Below are positions 33,103 to 44,942 of a stretch of DNA of 64,000 nucleotides, piece after piece. The notes below the pieces were generated by a model. The model saw nothing but the letters and a program-made list of their open reading frames with translations, made no database searches and was not told the origin of the DNA. Both the position numbers and the translations under genes were made by a program. Position 1 is the stretch's first letter. Each line of letters opens with the position of its first letter. This DNA is from Sorghum bicolor (Eukaryota > Streptophyta > Magnoliopsida > Poales > Poaceae), in contig NC_012877.2 of the NCBI RefSeq assembly GCF_000003195.3, forward strand, positions 22,346,540 through 22,410,539. The letters are read 5' to 3'.

Positions 33103-35505
33103 TTACCTTTTGCGCTGCCTCGTGGTTAACTGCGTAGAAGGCCCACCATAGATCATGTAGCAGTCGTGGACGGCGGGGAAACCGTTGTCGTTCTTGCTGC
33201 CCTCTTTGTCACCGCCTTTCTGCTTCTTCGAGTCGTCACGCTCATCCCTTTTGAACCCCAGACCGTCGAAATGCCTTTTCAGCATTCGACAGTCCTTGAG
33301 CTTGTGGTTGGCGCCTCCCTTATGGTAAGGGCATGGCTCTTCGAGCATCTTGTCGAAAATACCTCCGTCTGGGGGGCCTCTAGGCTTCTTCCGCTCCACA
33401 GCAGCGACGAGATCGTCGTCGAAGTTCTCCTGCTTGTACTGTCGCACTTTCTGCTTGTTCTTGTTCTTCTTGAGCCCTCTACTGGGGGTTCCATCTTCAT
33501 CGGCAGGCCGCTTGCCTTTCCCCCCTTCACAGCTGAAGAAGGTGCCGACTGCCTCTTCCCCTGCCGCGTAGTTTGCCACTACGTCCATCAGCTCATCGAC
33601 GGTCTGAGGGCGATTTCGGCCCAGTTCCCGCACTAAGTCTCGACTGGTGGTACCAGAGACGAAAGCCAGGATGACGTCATAGTCGGGGATGTGCGGCAGC
33701 TCAGTGCGCTGCTTCGAGAAGCGTCGAGCATACTCTCGTAGAGTTTCTTCTGACTTCTGCTTGCACTTGCTGAGGTCCCACAAATTTCCGGGCCGTATGT
33801 AGGTCCCTTTGAAATTTCCCTCGAAGACTTTAACCAAATCGACCCAGTCGTGGATTTGATTTGCTGGAAGTTCCTCAAGCCATCGACGGGCGGTGTCGAA
33901 GAGGAAGAGTGGTAGCTGTCTCATGATGGCTCGATCATCCCCTCGAGCGCCACCTAGCTGGCAGGCCAGCCTAAAATCAGCCAGCCATAATTCTGGTTTG
34001 GTCTCTCCATTGTATTTCGCGATGCTGGTCGGGGGTCGGAATGGACTGGGCAGGGGCGTGCTGCGGATCGCCCTGCTGAACACCCGTGGGCCTGGTGGCT
34101 CGGGGGCCACCCGGTCCTCGTCGCTGTCGTACCTTCCGCCGCGATGTGCGCTGTAACCTCGCTCTTCCGCGTCTCCGTGGCGGCGGCGTCGATTCTCTTC
34201 GATGTCATGCCGCGCATCGTGTCGACGCTGATTGTCGACGGGGAGAACGAGAGCGGTCTTTCTGCCTCGAGGAGACACCTCCTTTTCATTTTGAGGCTGC
34301 TCGTCGCGCTTTTTAGTGGCAGCTCCTCATCGTCGAGAAGCTGAGCTTTCGGCTTGTTGAACTGCCGCCACCTGGAGCAGGGTCTGTACCTCGTCTCGAA
34401 TGCGTCGAGCCTGGGAGTTCGACGGCTCTAGCATGTTGCACAGCAGCATCGTCGCCGCCACTACATTTTGGCCTGCTCGAGGGAAGCGGCTGACGGGCTG
34501 CTCTGGCTCTGCGTCTCCGACGATTTGTCGATGTACCTCTCGAGCACGTCTGCGAACACTTCCGCCTGGCGGGTATGGCAAGTCTTGCTCAAGGATTTGC
34601 TCAAGCAGGACGAGGCGCTCTCGGTCTTCATCGAGCTTCATCTTGAGCTCTCGCAGCTGCGCTAGCTGTGCAGCCTTGTCTTCTTGTGGAGGGGGGTCGA
34701 CCTGTCCGTCGTTCCCAGGCGTCCTGGGGTCTTCTCGCGCCGTGGGGGCTCGACCGCCTGCAGCAGCATCCCGCGTCTCGTCAGTAGTTTCTACTGCCCC
34801 GTCGACGTGATAGCATTCCCTCGTAGGGTCGTAGCTATCAGTCTCGGAGTCGAAGTCCGACTCGGTGGTGTAGAAGCATCCACATCCGTCCTCCAGCAGC
34901 CGCTGCCTAAGTGAGGTGATTGTGTATCGCCCAGGGCCTTGGCGGCGGAGGCCTCGCTCCTGGGAGAAATCTGGCAGTTCGGACGTCGGCCGTAATGTCT
35001 CGGAGTCACGTGGGAGGACCATTGGTCTCTCCACGTTCGTCTGAGCATTTGGGCATATTGCTCTGGCGAGCGACGTCGCGGCGTTGTCCAATCCGAATGG
35101 CAGTGCCCTTCTTGGAGTGGACAACCCGCGTGGAAGTAGTTTAGTAGCGGTGGGGGAGGGCGCGCGAGACGCGTCCCCTCCCATCGTCGTGCGATGTTGA
35201 GCCGTCGTGCCTGCGGTTCCGGCGCATGGTGTTGCCGGCTCGCGGTCCACCTCCTGCCTCGCACGAGTTGCCGGTCGTGATGAGGCAGAGGGGCGACGGT
35301 AGTGCTGTCCGCGCTTCTTCTTGGGCGGGGAGGCGTGGTGGCGAGGGCGTCTTGGGGCCCTCAACCGAGCTGGTGCAACGCGGGCTCCTCCCAGTTCTTT
35401 GACTGAGAGCAAGATCATGTCGTAGCCGGAGCCCGTAGACATGAACTCGAGACTCCCAAACCAAATCACCGTGGAGCGCGGAATCGGCGAGGCAAGAGCT
35501 GCCAT
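33103..35505 (-). pseudogene. gag: E3 gag
   Basis: Starts MAALASPIPRS at 35505, 39 bases inside the primer site, and continues in the same frame as pol. The first 390 residues are arginine- and proline-rich with an acidic patch. After a TGA at 34327-34329 comes the retrotransposon Gag domain (KPELWLADFRLACQLGG, WDLSKCKQKSEETLREYARR). A TAA at 33103-33105 separates gag from the protease. That stop may be either a normal gag/pol boundary or one more mutation, because the frame does not change across it. Confidence 0.85.
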
Positions 35506-35541
35506 CTGGAAAGGAGTGGGAAACCGATGAAAAACACGCAG

Positions 35542-35561
35542 GACCCCTACCTGGCGCGCCA
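35542..35561 (-). other. E3 primer binding site, tRNA-Arg type
   Basis: Plus strand GACCCCTACCTGGCGCGCCA matches the remembered 3' end of a plant tRNA-Arg, the primer usual in Tat elements. Two bases separate it from the LTR at 35564. Confidence 0.75.
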
Positions 35562-35563
35562 AC

Positions 35564-36598
35564 TGTCGGTGTCTTTCCCACGGGGGGTCACACCAACGAG
35601 TAAATTTGTGTGCGTGCTCCCTTTCCCAGATGGTGATGCAAGAATACACAGAGATTTATCCTGGTTCGGGCAAGAGAAGGCCCTACGTCCAGCGGGGGGG
35701 AGAGGCTTGTATTATCTTGCAACTAAGTGCTTGTACAGGGGTGAATACAAGCGTGGTATGAAGTGTGTGAGCCCTACTGCGTATGTGTGTAGTATTGCGT
35801 GGTGTTCTATTCCTGAGTCTCTCCTTTTATAGTTCCAAGGAGTGACTTAGGGTACATGCGTAGACGTCAGAGTAGGGGTCGGTAGCAGCATGGTGTGCAG
35901 ACCTACTCGAGGCTTCCGTACCGGCATGACTTCGAGCTGTCCCGTCTTAATAGTCTGGTGATGATTACACGTGCCCCTGCATTCTGCTCTGTGCGCCGTC
36001 TTGTGCTGGCTCAACGGTCGCATGCTCGTACGGTAGAGCGGCAGATCTGGCGGGGTAGTTATGGTGTTATCAGTCGACGCTCCTCACGTCCCTAGGAAGG
36101 AACCTTGTTCGGTCGAGGGTCGGACGCCGTGTACCGTGACGATATCCGGAGCGCTGACCTTGAATGTCTCGAGGGGGTCCCGATTAGACGTCCCATCCTT
36201 GTTTCCCGCGCCCTGACATGCCCTGGGCCGTTCGGCGGGAAGGCTGCAAAAAGATCGATGGGACGAATGCCTGTTCCATATCACGCCTCCCGTGACCTGT
36301 GTGTTAGGTGGGGAAGCGTCAGGCGCATTTAATGCCCCGGCTTGCGTGCGCGCGTCAGGCGGCGGGCAGCGTCTTTGCGCTCGACGCCTCCTGGTTCGCG
36401 TGATCCTGTTCCGTATTCGACGATAACCAGCGCTCGACGCCTGATCGATTCGCTCGACGCTATTTCCGTCTTCGAGGTTGCGGCCGTCGATGGCAGCGCA
36501 CACGTAAGACCAGAGCGTCGAATTGAGGGCCGCGACCTGCGTACGGGCAATCTCGTAATGCACATCGGTGAGGGTACCCCTTACTGATACCCTCGACA
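35564..36598 (-). repeat. E3 5' LTR
   Basis: 1,035 bp, TGTCGGTGTC...CCCTCGACA. The minus-strand TATA box TATAAAA lies at 35831-35825. Confidence 0.92.
35825..35831 (-). promoter_or_regulatory. TATA box in E3 5' LTR
   Basis: Minus strand GAACTATAAAAGGAG; the other LTR has the same motif near 22574-22580. Confidence 0.55.
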
Positions 36599-36603
36599 AA
36601 GAC
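36599..36603. repeat. Target site duplication of E3 (right)
   Basis: AAGAC; matches 22308-22312. Confidence 0.9.
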
Positions 36604-36871
36604 CAAGGAAGTAACTAAGCTCTCCTATCATGGACATCTCAAACTCATGAGCCATCATTCTTCCAAACTCTTCACAAAAGTCTTGACTGGTTGATCCAAA
36701 AATGATATCATCAACATAGATTTGCAACACAAACAAGTCATTTCCTAGTTTCTTGGTGAAGAGGGTAGTGTCAACCTTTCCCATCTTGAACCCTTTAGAG
36801 AGAAGAAAGTCTCTCAAGCTCACATACCATGCTCTAGGTGCTTGCTTCAAACCATACAATGCCTTCTTGAG

Positions 36872-36876
36872 CTTGT
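36872..36876. repeat. Target site duplication of E4 (left)
   Basis: CTTGT; matches 44943-44947. Confidence 0.9.
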
Positions 36877-38199
36877 TGTTGACACTTGCTAACACCACTT
36901 GAATACTAGGTTGTCATCCCCAGCATGGCACTAGAGTGTACTATGGTATTTATACGCACACAGATAATCCGCAAGCGCATGGATACCGTTGAAGCTTTCA
37001 CCCGGTTAAAGGTTTTATCGTATCCACAGGGAAACGGGAGAACCAACTAGGCTCTAACTTAACCAAGATAGATAGATAGGTATAAATAGGAAAGATAGTA
37101 GAATTGAATAAGAACAATATTAAAGGTAAGATAACAATGGGTAATAATATGGGAATAGAGTGTAGAGCAATTCTAGTATATGGGCGATGGTAGCAGAATA
37201 GAGAGGATAACTATGGTTTCTCTACTTCAAAGGGGTATGTCTATGTCTAGGACGAACCACGTGATAAGAGTACACCACAAAGGATGCTTATCCAAAGGCC
37301 GATAAACCCTACCCGTCCTGCTAACGAGAGGTGGACTACAGGGGACCAACGTAACTGTCACCTACGCGGCCTACCACACGATCCACCTAGTCAGGGGATA
37401 TCCACAAGTAATCTAGGTCTAAGCACCACGCTTACACCTATACTACAACTCTAACCTATAGGGTCCTATAGATTAGAAGTACTCAAAAGAGTTGTGAACC
37501 AGAACATACATGATTAGTAATTGCATAATGAATTAGAAGTAGATTACCAGAGTCATCCCATGAGCAAGCTTGATTAGAGCTTGATCATGGCGAAGTACAA
37601 CCGGAGGAAGAACCGACAGGCCGGCCTCTCCTCTAATCCTCCTTCGCTCTCCATCTCGCTACTATCTAGATCTACTCTAGTTTAGAGAAGAGAGGAGAGT
37701 TCTCATCTCTAAACCCTAGCTTTTGCTCTGTCTATGAATAATGAATAATGATCAAGGGGTGCCTCCTCCAGGGGCCAGGGGGTTTGGTTTTATAGTCCCC
37801 TCAAGTGAACCTGGGCCGTCGGATCAAACCGACATTGATTGAACAGTTATTCTTGATCCTTTAGGTCGGTGGAGATCTCCCGAGAGAAAGAGTCCTGATT
37901 GGGCTCCAGAGGTGGGCGGGCACCCAGTAGGACAGGGCGGGCGCCCTGCCTCTGGCCCCGTCTCGTGGCTTCTGGAGTCTTCTAGATGTAAGATAATTGC
38001 GCAGCACGTTAATATCTTTACGTAATCCCGACGTGTGGGGCTTTCTTCCTTATTTCCTGATAACCCCCTGCAGAAATAGACAAACACCAAAACTCGTGGA
38101 ATTCTGTCAGATAAAACCCTAAGTCTCGATGTTGATTTCATTTGGATCCTTTTCTTTGTTTATTTGATAGTTAAATTTGATACTTAAGGACCGTCAACA
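36877..38199 (-). repeat. E4 3' LTR
   Basis: 1,323 bp. It lacks a 17-bp segment present in the 5' LTR near 44692-44708. Confidence 0.92.
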
Positions 38200-38213
38200 A
38201 ACTCCCCCAAGCT
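38200..38213 (-). other. E4 polypurine tract
   Basis: Minus strand AGCTTGGGGGAGTT beside the 3' LTR. Its core 12-mer recurs at 39892-39903 and 41539-41550. Confidence 0.75.
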
Positions 38214-41200
38214 TACCTCTTGCTCGTCCCTGAGCAAGGATAAACTCAGCTATGGATCATGAGTTGTTGCAATATCTTTAAAAATTGATGGTACACATGC
38301 TTTTAAATGAGGTCCCATCTCTGAGTTAGAGTAAACTGTCAAGACTTAAAACTTACTTACTTTACCTTTCACCATGGGACTTGTAACCGTCACTTCTGTC
38401 TTGAGTGGTTAAAAGATAGAACAGTCCAGTCAAGTGCCATGTCGCTTATTCTTGATCAGCTATAGCTCTGGAGTTTTTGCAGATTTTCAAATAAAACTCA
38501 GAGATTCCTTTGTATGACTCTCTCATATCTCTCTTTTGTGGTATTTCTGGATCCTTACCAAGGCAGTGATGGTATATGCCTTCTCTCAAAATATGTGGTA
38601 TTTGTGGTATAAGGCATAGTGACATTGCCTTCTCTCTCACCCTACTCTAATAAGGCTTTAATATCTGGAGCTCATAGGTGGGAGATAAAATATACATACT
38701 TACAAGACATTTATTGTGTAGTCAAACTATGGATCCAAAGAAACAAATCAATAAGCCAAATCAAGATGTGCATGTGTGGCGAATGAATGGTGTATGGTGA
38801 TGATGGTGATAACAATGGTGAAAGTCTAATTCTACTTTTGCTCTTTTGAGGGGATACATACCTTCCTTGCTTTTTGAAACTTTATGAGGAGAATGAGATG
38901 CTCTTCTTTTTTTTCTTTTCTCTCAGATGGATATCTTATACCCCTAATTCTACTGTCGGACACTTGTCCATTTTTACCTCTTGTCTCACTCTTTTTCTTT
39001 TCTTTCGAGGTTCCGGGCACTTGCCCCTTTTTATTTCCTCATTTATTTATTTAATTTTTTTTCTTCTTTTTTTTTCTTCTCTTTTTTTAGAGCACTCATC
39101 TCTTGAGATAATATAGCAAGTGGTAGTAGCAAGATAACTTGAGCATTTATTTCACAAGGGAAAAACACATATGTTTTTGGCTATTCTCTCCCGAATTAGG
39201 AGTAGAATATTTTTAGGTGATTCTAGAGATGGAAATGGATGGATATATGTGGATGGTACTTCCGGAGTAGAAGTAGCATATATATGAGTGAACGTGCATG
39301 TGAATCTTGATTTAACCACATGACAAGCTCCTAAGGGTCTACACAGCTTGACCACACTCAATGCTTATAAGCAGTAAATAGTAAATGTGTGGCTCAAAGT
39401 CTAGCAAGCATGTATATATGGCTGTGGTAGGAATTTAAACTCTCATCATACAGGAACTCATCATGCAATATTTTAAAGATTTTTCAAAGATAAAATTCTC
39501 CAGAATTCTAGCATCTCTAGGAACAGATAAACAACAGCTCAACCTTCCCATATCATATTCGTTAACAACTTAGATTTCAGATCAAGTTTTCATCCCACAA
39601 GTTTAGATCTAGAGCAAGCTTTAAATTATAACAGTTATGTCTAAACTTGAGAGAGAACTTCAAATTTGCAAATTAGGCAGAGCAACTATTATCATATCCA
39701 TGCTAGAGTTTTATTATTAAGATTCAGATTAGCATAGCCACTTTATTTGTTTATTAAACACACTAAGCAAAAGATATATATATAAGCACAAAATCTTTAT
39801 TTGGTTTTTCATAGTTTATGTATTTTAATATTCTAATATAATATAAGTATAAAGATAGGTAGAAATACTTAGCGAGATAAATGGGGGTGCTCTCCCCCAA
39901 GCTGAATTTTGACGTAATTTCTCTTGATGTAGCTAGCAGGTAGCAGAGGTGTATTTAAAAGTCAGCAGCATTCTAACAGCGATTAGAATGTCCTCCGTCT
40001 GCTAGTCTTCTTGATTCTTAAATTCTGTGGAGCTCAAATAGACAACAAAGCTTGTGGAACTAATTAAGTGTTAGCATAAATATCTAGCCTTCATCACGTT
40101 GAGCTTCCTCAATAAATATTACTCCCTGTTTTTATATTTTTATTTTATATAGTAGAAAAGAAATATTTATTTTATTTTTATGCCACCACAGTGAAGGTAT
40201 TTATGGGTTTTATGCCACTCGTAAACTCACATGGGGCTTAGTATTTTATTTTTTTTAACATTTTTATTTTCTTTTCAAGATAGCATGATTAACTAAAAAT
40301 CTATTTAAGAAAAGTAAATAATTAAAGGGAAAAAGGGAATGCAGAAAGGATAAATATGGATAACTACCAATCTTACCTTTCGGCGAGGGTTCAATGTTTT
40401 AAGTCTTCTTGTCAAGACTTCTCATCGTGTTCATTCTTCAGGTGTGTCATTTGATTCAGGTGCGGACCTTGACGTCTGCACCTTTTAATACGGTGTCACC
40501 TATGTTCATCGTTTGCCCAGCAGTTCGAAGTGCGGTGTTAGCAGTATCTTGCTCAGTGTGTTTGTGCTCGTAGTGTACCTGCTCATAGAGACAAGGCAGA
40601 GATCAAGTGCAAGGGCCCTGTTGGTGGAAAACGACAACAGAACCAAAAGTGTATTTGTTCTTCTCTAACCTTAAGCATAGTGAGCAAGACAAAGTTGATG
40701 GATGATAAGTTCATGAGTGTAGAGCTTAGAACATTTGTCAGACCGCTCAACCTTATGGAAAGATAATCTATCTATGTATATGTCTTTTTCTTTATATCTC
40801 TCAAAGATTGAATGTGTAACATTTTAGCTCATCATGGAGGTAGTACTAGGAACAAAGATTAAAGGACTACACATGCTGAATCAGTTGGGTTGGTTAATTT
40901 GGAGTTATAAATCATACATATTTGTCTCTTTATTTATATGAACGCCAGAACCAAGGAGAAGCTTATAAAAGTGATAGTCAAGTACCTTAAGATGTTACCT
41001 TGCTCGAAGAGTGATGGTACAGTATCATCTTGTGGAAGCTTTCCTTTCTTAGCGGTTGTGCGTCGTGTTTGTGGCACCCTCCATGGATCATCTCTCTATG
41101 ATGAATGAGCTATGTCCTTCTTGTGCAAATTGTTAAACTTCATGTGTCACTCTCTTCGTCTCTGATGTGAGTTTATCTCAGGACTTCCCAAATCGATATT

Positions 41201-41883
41201 GAAAGTTTTTCTGCAGGGGTTAGTCCGACAAAATATACCAATATCTACTCAAGCAGTTTTTTTTAGTTCAATAACCAAACTAGACTCCATGTCTAATCAG
41301 ATTAAGGAAGGCTTATTCAACCTAAGCACCATGCTTAATTTAAATGCCAATGGAAGTATGGCGAGTACTTCCAAACCAACACTTGCTAGTAAATAGACAA
41401 AGGTAGCATGACAGCATTTATAGAGATTTACTCAAGTGGAGATGAAGTAGTGTGATTAGTATTTAACAAATTGAGCATGTCTCAAAGGTAGGGACAACCA
41501 GCATAGCAACATGGCAAAGGATGTTTTTATGTAAAGTACTCCCCCAAGCTTGAATTTTGTAAAATTCAAGTTTGGATGAATTTAATTCAATATTGTATGA
41601 TGATTGGTTGGACATACCTTGTGCTTGTCATTCATCCGATCTTCTTGCTCCAATCCTAGAAAGGTTAGTGACAAGAATACCCGAAGGAATATTTTTTTAC
41701 AATTATCCTTATATGCTCAATACACAAGGTAATGTTGCAAATAATTAAAGGCTCATGTTACGATCTGATCAATGCTTATTTTAAGACACTAAGCTTGTCC
41801 TTGGGAAACCATCAGTTTATGTTGGCGAAGTGGTTTCCCCTCCGACGCCAACCTATATCTAGATCAACTCAACGAGATCTGCA
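38214..41883 (-). other. E4 long non-coding 3' module
   Basis: About 3.7 kb with no credible gene, collinear with 15663-19126 in E2. Its first 2.2 kb also aligns with E1. It has a T-rich stretch near 39045-39090, a hairpin at 39882-39899 and two internal polypurine-core repeats. The conservation of this non-coding sequence among three elements suggests cis-acting signals or template sharing. Confidence 0.65.
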
Positions 41884-43434
41884 TTATTTATTATAGACAT
41901 ATGCATCAACAACCGCCCTTTTAAAGTTTTTATAAATAGAAAGGAAGAGGGGGTTGGAGATCTCAAGTGTGGTGATGTCGGAGAGACCAATAGATTGGGA
42001 AGATGTTGCATATGAGCATGGAGTAAACGAAGTGACTATGAAATAAATTCCATGCTCATTAATGTTATCTTCGTCTCTAATCTGAATGTTCGGAGTTTCT
42101 CCTGGATTGGTCTCACCTATGTCCTCTTCTGTAGTTGGATGAATCTCATCTTCAAAGTGAGTCAAGAACTCACCATTTGAAATTGAGCCAAAGTCAGAAC
42201 CCGTTAAGGCTTCTTCCTTATCCATCCATTCTAGACATTCTAGCCATTTAGAACTTGTGATCAAAATAGGGGAGGTGTTAGAATTTTCTATATGGCTTAG
42301 CTCTCCTTCTATGGCATTACTTGACATGCCATCCTTATGGTCTTCATGACTCCTATGGTTTGGTCGTCTTGGTGAATTGCTAGGATCATCATGAGACTGA
42401 AAAGAAGAGGGATAAGAGGGATCTCTGAGGTCAAGGATGGATTTAGAACTTGTGAACATGGAAGGGGAGTAGATAGAATTGTCTATATGGCTTAGCTCTC
42501 CTTCACTTGATATGTCATCCTCGACTTCTTCATGATAGGAACCAGGACATTCTCTAAGAGAAACATTATTGCAAGGATTTGAATTATCCCTGCTTGAAGG
42601 TCTCTTATAGAACCAGAAGTCTAAACCATTAGCATCTAAAAGATTTAAGGTCGGAATTCCTTCCTCCCTTGGAGAATTTTGGGGTATTGATGGTTTAGGA
42701 TCGATAGCTAAAGTTTGGGATTGAAGTGGTTGTGATCTGGCTATCGAAACTTCTTCTTCTTGTCTAGGAACTGGTTCTTTCTCTTTCTCAGGGATATAAA
42801 AGTTAGGAGACTTTCCGCTCATTAAATCAATCAAATTCCAAGCTTCACTAGCGGATAGGTGGTGGAAAGATCCTCCAGAGGCCGCATGAAGGGTTTGCTT
42901 ATCTTCCTTACTAAGGCCCTCAAAAAAGTGAATTAGAAGAACTTCTTCTGGAATAGAAAGCTTTGGGCCAGTGAGAGTAAGGTTAATAAAGCGGTCCCAT
43001 GATTTGCCAAGAGATTCTTCTTCCAGTTGTCTAAAAGAAAGAATCTCACGCCGAAGTTCCACCACTTTGGAGATTGGAAAATATTTAGAAAGAAAACTAC
43101 TATATAACTCCTTCCAATCTCCATGAACACTCCCTACTTTGAGTTTATACCAATGTCTAGCTTTTCCCGTTAAAGAGAACGGAAAGAGCTTCCATTTAAG
43201 GGTCTCATCGGACATGCCTTCTATGCGAAGGAGGTCACAGACTCGATAAAACTCTCTTAGGTGTGTGTATGGGTTTTCCTCACCTTCTCCTGAGAAAGGT
43301 TGTTTTTGAATAAATTCTATGTATTCGGGGTCTATCTCAAAACTAGATGCTATGATAGGCTTTGAAGATTTTGGTGGTTCGAGATGTGTGCCCATAGGTC
43401 TATGAAATTCATAGACAGACATGTTTGAATTCAT
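41884..43434 (-). CDS. gag: Gag of E4 (516 residues, intact)
   Basis: Starts MNSNMSVYEFHRP at 43434 and runs without stops. Residues about 35-200 form the retrotransposon Gag fold (PYTHLREFYRVCDLLRIEGM, LFPFSLTGKARHWYKL, WKELYSSFLSKYFPISK), Athila-like by eye. The second half is acidic, serine-rich and low-complexity, with an internal repeat EGELSHIxNSxxSPxxxTSSK (two copies about 65 residues apart). There is no CCHC knuckle, protease, RT or integrase. It presumably forms particles but needs enzymes from other elements. The E2 copy (20496-19127) is the broken homologue. Confidence 0.88.
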   Translation of the reverse strand: MNSNMSVYEFHRPMGTHLEPPKSSKPIIASSFEIDPEYIEFIQKQPFSGEGEENPYTHLREFYRVCDLLRIEGMSDETLKWKLFPFSLTGKARHWYKLKVGSVHGDWKELYSSFLSKYFPISKVVELRREILSFRQLEEESLGKSWDRFINLTLTGPKLSIPEEVLLIHFFEGLSKEDKQTLHAASGGSFHHLSASEAWNLIDLMSGKSPNFYIPEKEKEPVPRQEEEVSIARSQPLQSQTLAIDPKPSIPQNSPREEGIPTLNLLDANGLDFWFYKRPSSRDNSNPCNNVSLRECPGSYHEEVEDDISSEGELSHIDNSIYSPSMFTSSKSILDLRDPSYPSSFQSHDDPSNSPRRPNHRSHEDHKDGMSSNAIEGELSHIENSNTSPILITSSKWLECLEWMDKEEALTGSDFGSISNGEFLTHFEDEIHPTTEEDIGETNPGETPNIQIRDEDNINEHGIYFIVTSFTPCSYATSSQSIGLSDITTLEISNPLFLSIYKNFKRAVVDAYVYNK

Positions 43435-43578
43435 AATAGACCAGAGATCAAGGATTAGATAAGAAGAAAGAATAGCAAAGATGAGGCAAAGGATAAAAGG
43501 AAAATATTTTTTTTGTTATATATGTATATTTTTTTATAAAATGATTAAACTAGTTCGTAGTCAACTCAGCAACCGTTT

Positions 43579-43595
43579 CCCTGGCAACGGCGCCA
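43579..43595 (-). other. E4 primer binding site, tRNA-Asp type
   Basis: CCCTGGCAACGGCGCCA, one mismatch to the expected plant tRNA-Asp 3' end, seven bases from the LTR at 43603. Confidence 0.8.
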
Positions 43596-43602
43596 AAAAT
43601 GC

Positions 43603-44942
43603 TGTTGACACTTGCTAACACCACTTGAATACTAGGTTGTCATCCCCAGCATGGCACTAGAGTGTACTATGGTATTTATACGCACACAGATAATCCGCAA
43701 GCGCACGGATACCGTTGAAGCTTTCACCCGGTTAAAGGTTTTATCGTATCCATAGGGAAACGGGAGAACCAACTACGCTCTAACTTAACCAAGATAGATA
43801 GATAGGTATAAATAGGAAAGATAGTAGAATTGAATAAGAACAATATTAAAGGTAAGATAACAATGGGTAATAATATGGGAATAGAGAGTAGAGCAATTCT
43901 AGTATATGGGCGATGGTAGCAGAATAGAGAGGATAACTATGGTTTCTCTACTTCAAAGGGGTATGTCTATGTCTGGGACGAACCACGTGATAAGAGTACA
44001 CCACAAAGGATGCTTATCCATAGGCCGATAAACCCTACCCGTCCTGCTAACGAGAGGTGGACTACAGGGGACCAACGTAACTGTCACCTACGCGGCCTAC
44101 CACACGATCCAGCTAGTCAGGGGATATCCACAAGTAATCTAGGTCTAAGCACCACGCTTACACCTATACTACAACTCTAACCTATAGGGTCCTATAGATT
44201 AGAAGTACTCAAAAGAGTTGTGAACCAGAACATACATGATTAGTAATTGCATAATGAATTAGAAGTAGATTACCAGAGTCATCCCATGAGCAAGCTTGAT
44301 TAGAGTTTGATCATGGCGAAGTACAACCGGAGGAAGAACTGACAGGCCGGCCTCTCCTCTAGTCCTCCTTCGCTCTCCATCTCGCTACTATCTAGATCTA
44401 CTCTAGTTTAGAGAAGAGAGGAGAGCTCTCATCTCTAAACCCTAGCTTTTGCTCTATCTATGAATAATGAATAATGATCAAGGGGTGCCTCCTCCAGGGG
44501 CCAGGGGGTTTGGTTTTATAGTCCCCTCAAGTGAACCTGGGCCGTCGGATCAAACCGACATTGATTGAACGGTTATTCTTGATCCTTTAGGTCGGTGGAG
44601 ATCTCCCGAGAGAAAGAGTCCCAATTGGGCTCCAGAGGTGGGCGGGCGCCCAGTAGGACAGGGCGGGCGCCCTGCCTCTGGCCCCGTTTCGTCTCCGCTT
44701 CGGTCTCGTGGCTTCTGGAGTCTTCTAGATGTAAGATAATTGCGCAGCACGTTAATATCTTTACGTAATCCCGACGTGTGGGCCTTTCTTCCTTATTTCC
44801 TGATAACCCCCTGCAGAAATAGACAAACACCAAAACTCGTGGAATTCTGTCAGATAAAACCCTAAGTCTCGATGTTGATTTCATTTGGATCCTTTTCTTT
44901 GTTTATTTGATAGTTAAATTTGATACTTAAGGACCGTCAACA
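43603..44942 (-). repeat. E4 5' LTR
   Basis: 1,340 bp, TGTTGACACT...CCGTCAACA. The minus-strand TATA box TATAAAA is at 44520-44514. Confidence 0.92.
44514..44520 (-). promoter_or_regulatory. TATA box in E4 5' LTR
   Basis: Minus strand ACTATAAAACC, same context as in E1. Confidence 0.55.

Larger units (their letters stand above)
22313..36598 (-). mobile_element. E3: full-length Tat-lineage Gypsy retrotransposon with antisense gene
   Basis: 14,286 bp with two 1,035-bp LTRs (TGTCGGTG...CTCGACA) and target duplication AAGAC. In minus orientation it has a primer site matching tRNA-Arg, then gag, protease, RT, RNase H and integrase in one reading frame, then a long 3' region holding a spliced gene on the plus strand. 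This order, with an extra ORF between integrase and 3' LTR, is known from Tat elements such as Grande and RIRE2. All coding parts carry nonsense codons. By eye the LTRs differ at roughly 3% of sites. Confidence 0.92.
36599..36876 (-). pseudogene. Sirevirus-like Copia: RT catalytic segment
   Basis: The minus strand encodes KKALYGLKQAPRAWY, then VLQIYVDDIIFGST with the YVDD active site, then SYFLGL. It is bounded by E3 on the left and E4 on the right (target CTTGT, 36872-36876). Upstream RT sequence resumes at 44943. Confidence 0.92.
36877..44942 (-). mobile_element. E4: gag-only LTR retrotransposon with intact gag
   Basis: 8,066 bp, LTRs at 36877-38199 and 43603-44942, target duplication CTTGT. 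It has a tRNA-Asp type primer site, an uninterrupted 516-codon Gag frame, and about 3.7 kb of non-coding sequence where pol would be. It resembles the TR-GAG class of non-autonomous elements (established idea; assignment inferred). By eye the LTRs differ at under 20 sites plus one 17-bp indel, so it is young. It is inserted in Copia RT. Confidence 0.92.

Noticed and set aside
37900..37960. GGGCGGGCGCCC repeats as a CRISPR-like or tandem array
   Set aside because: Only two or three irregular GC-rich copies, conserved as part of the LTR. No regular spacer structure, and the DNA is plant.
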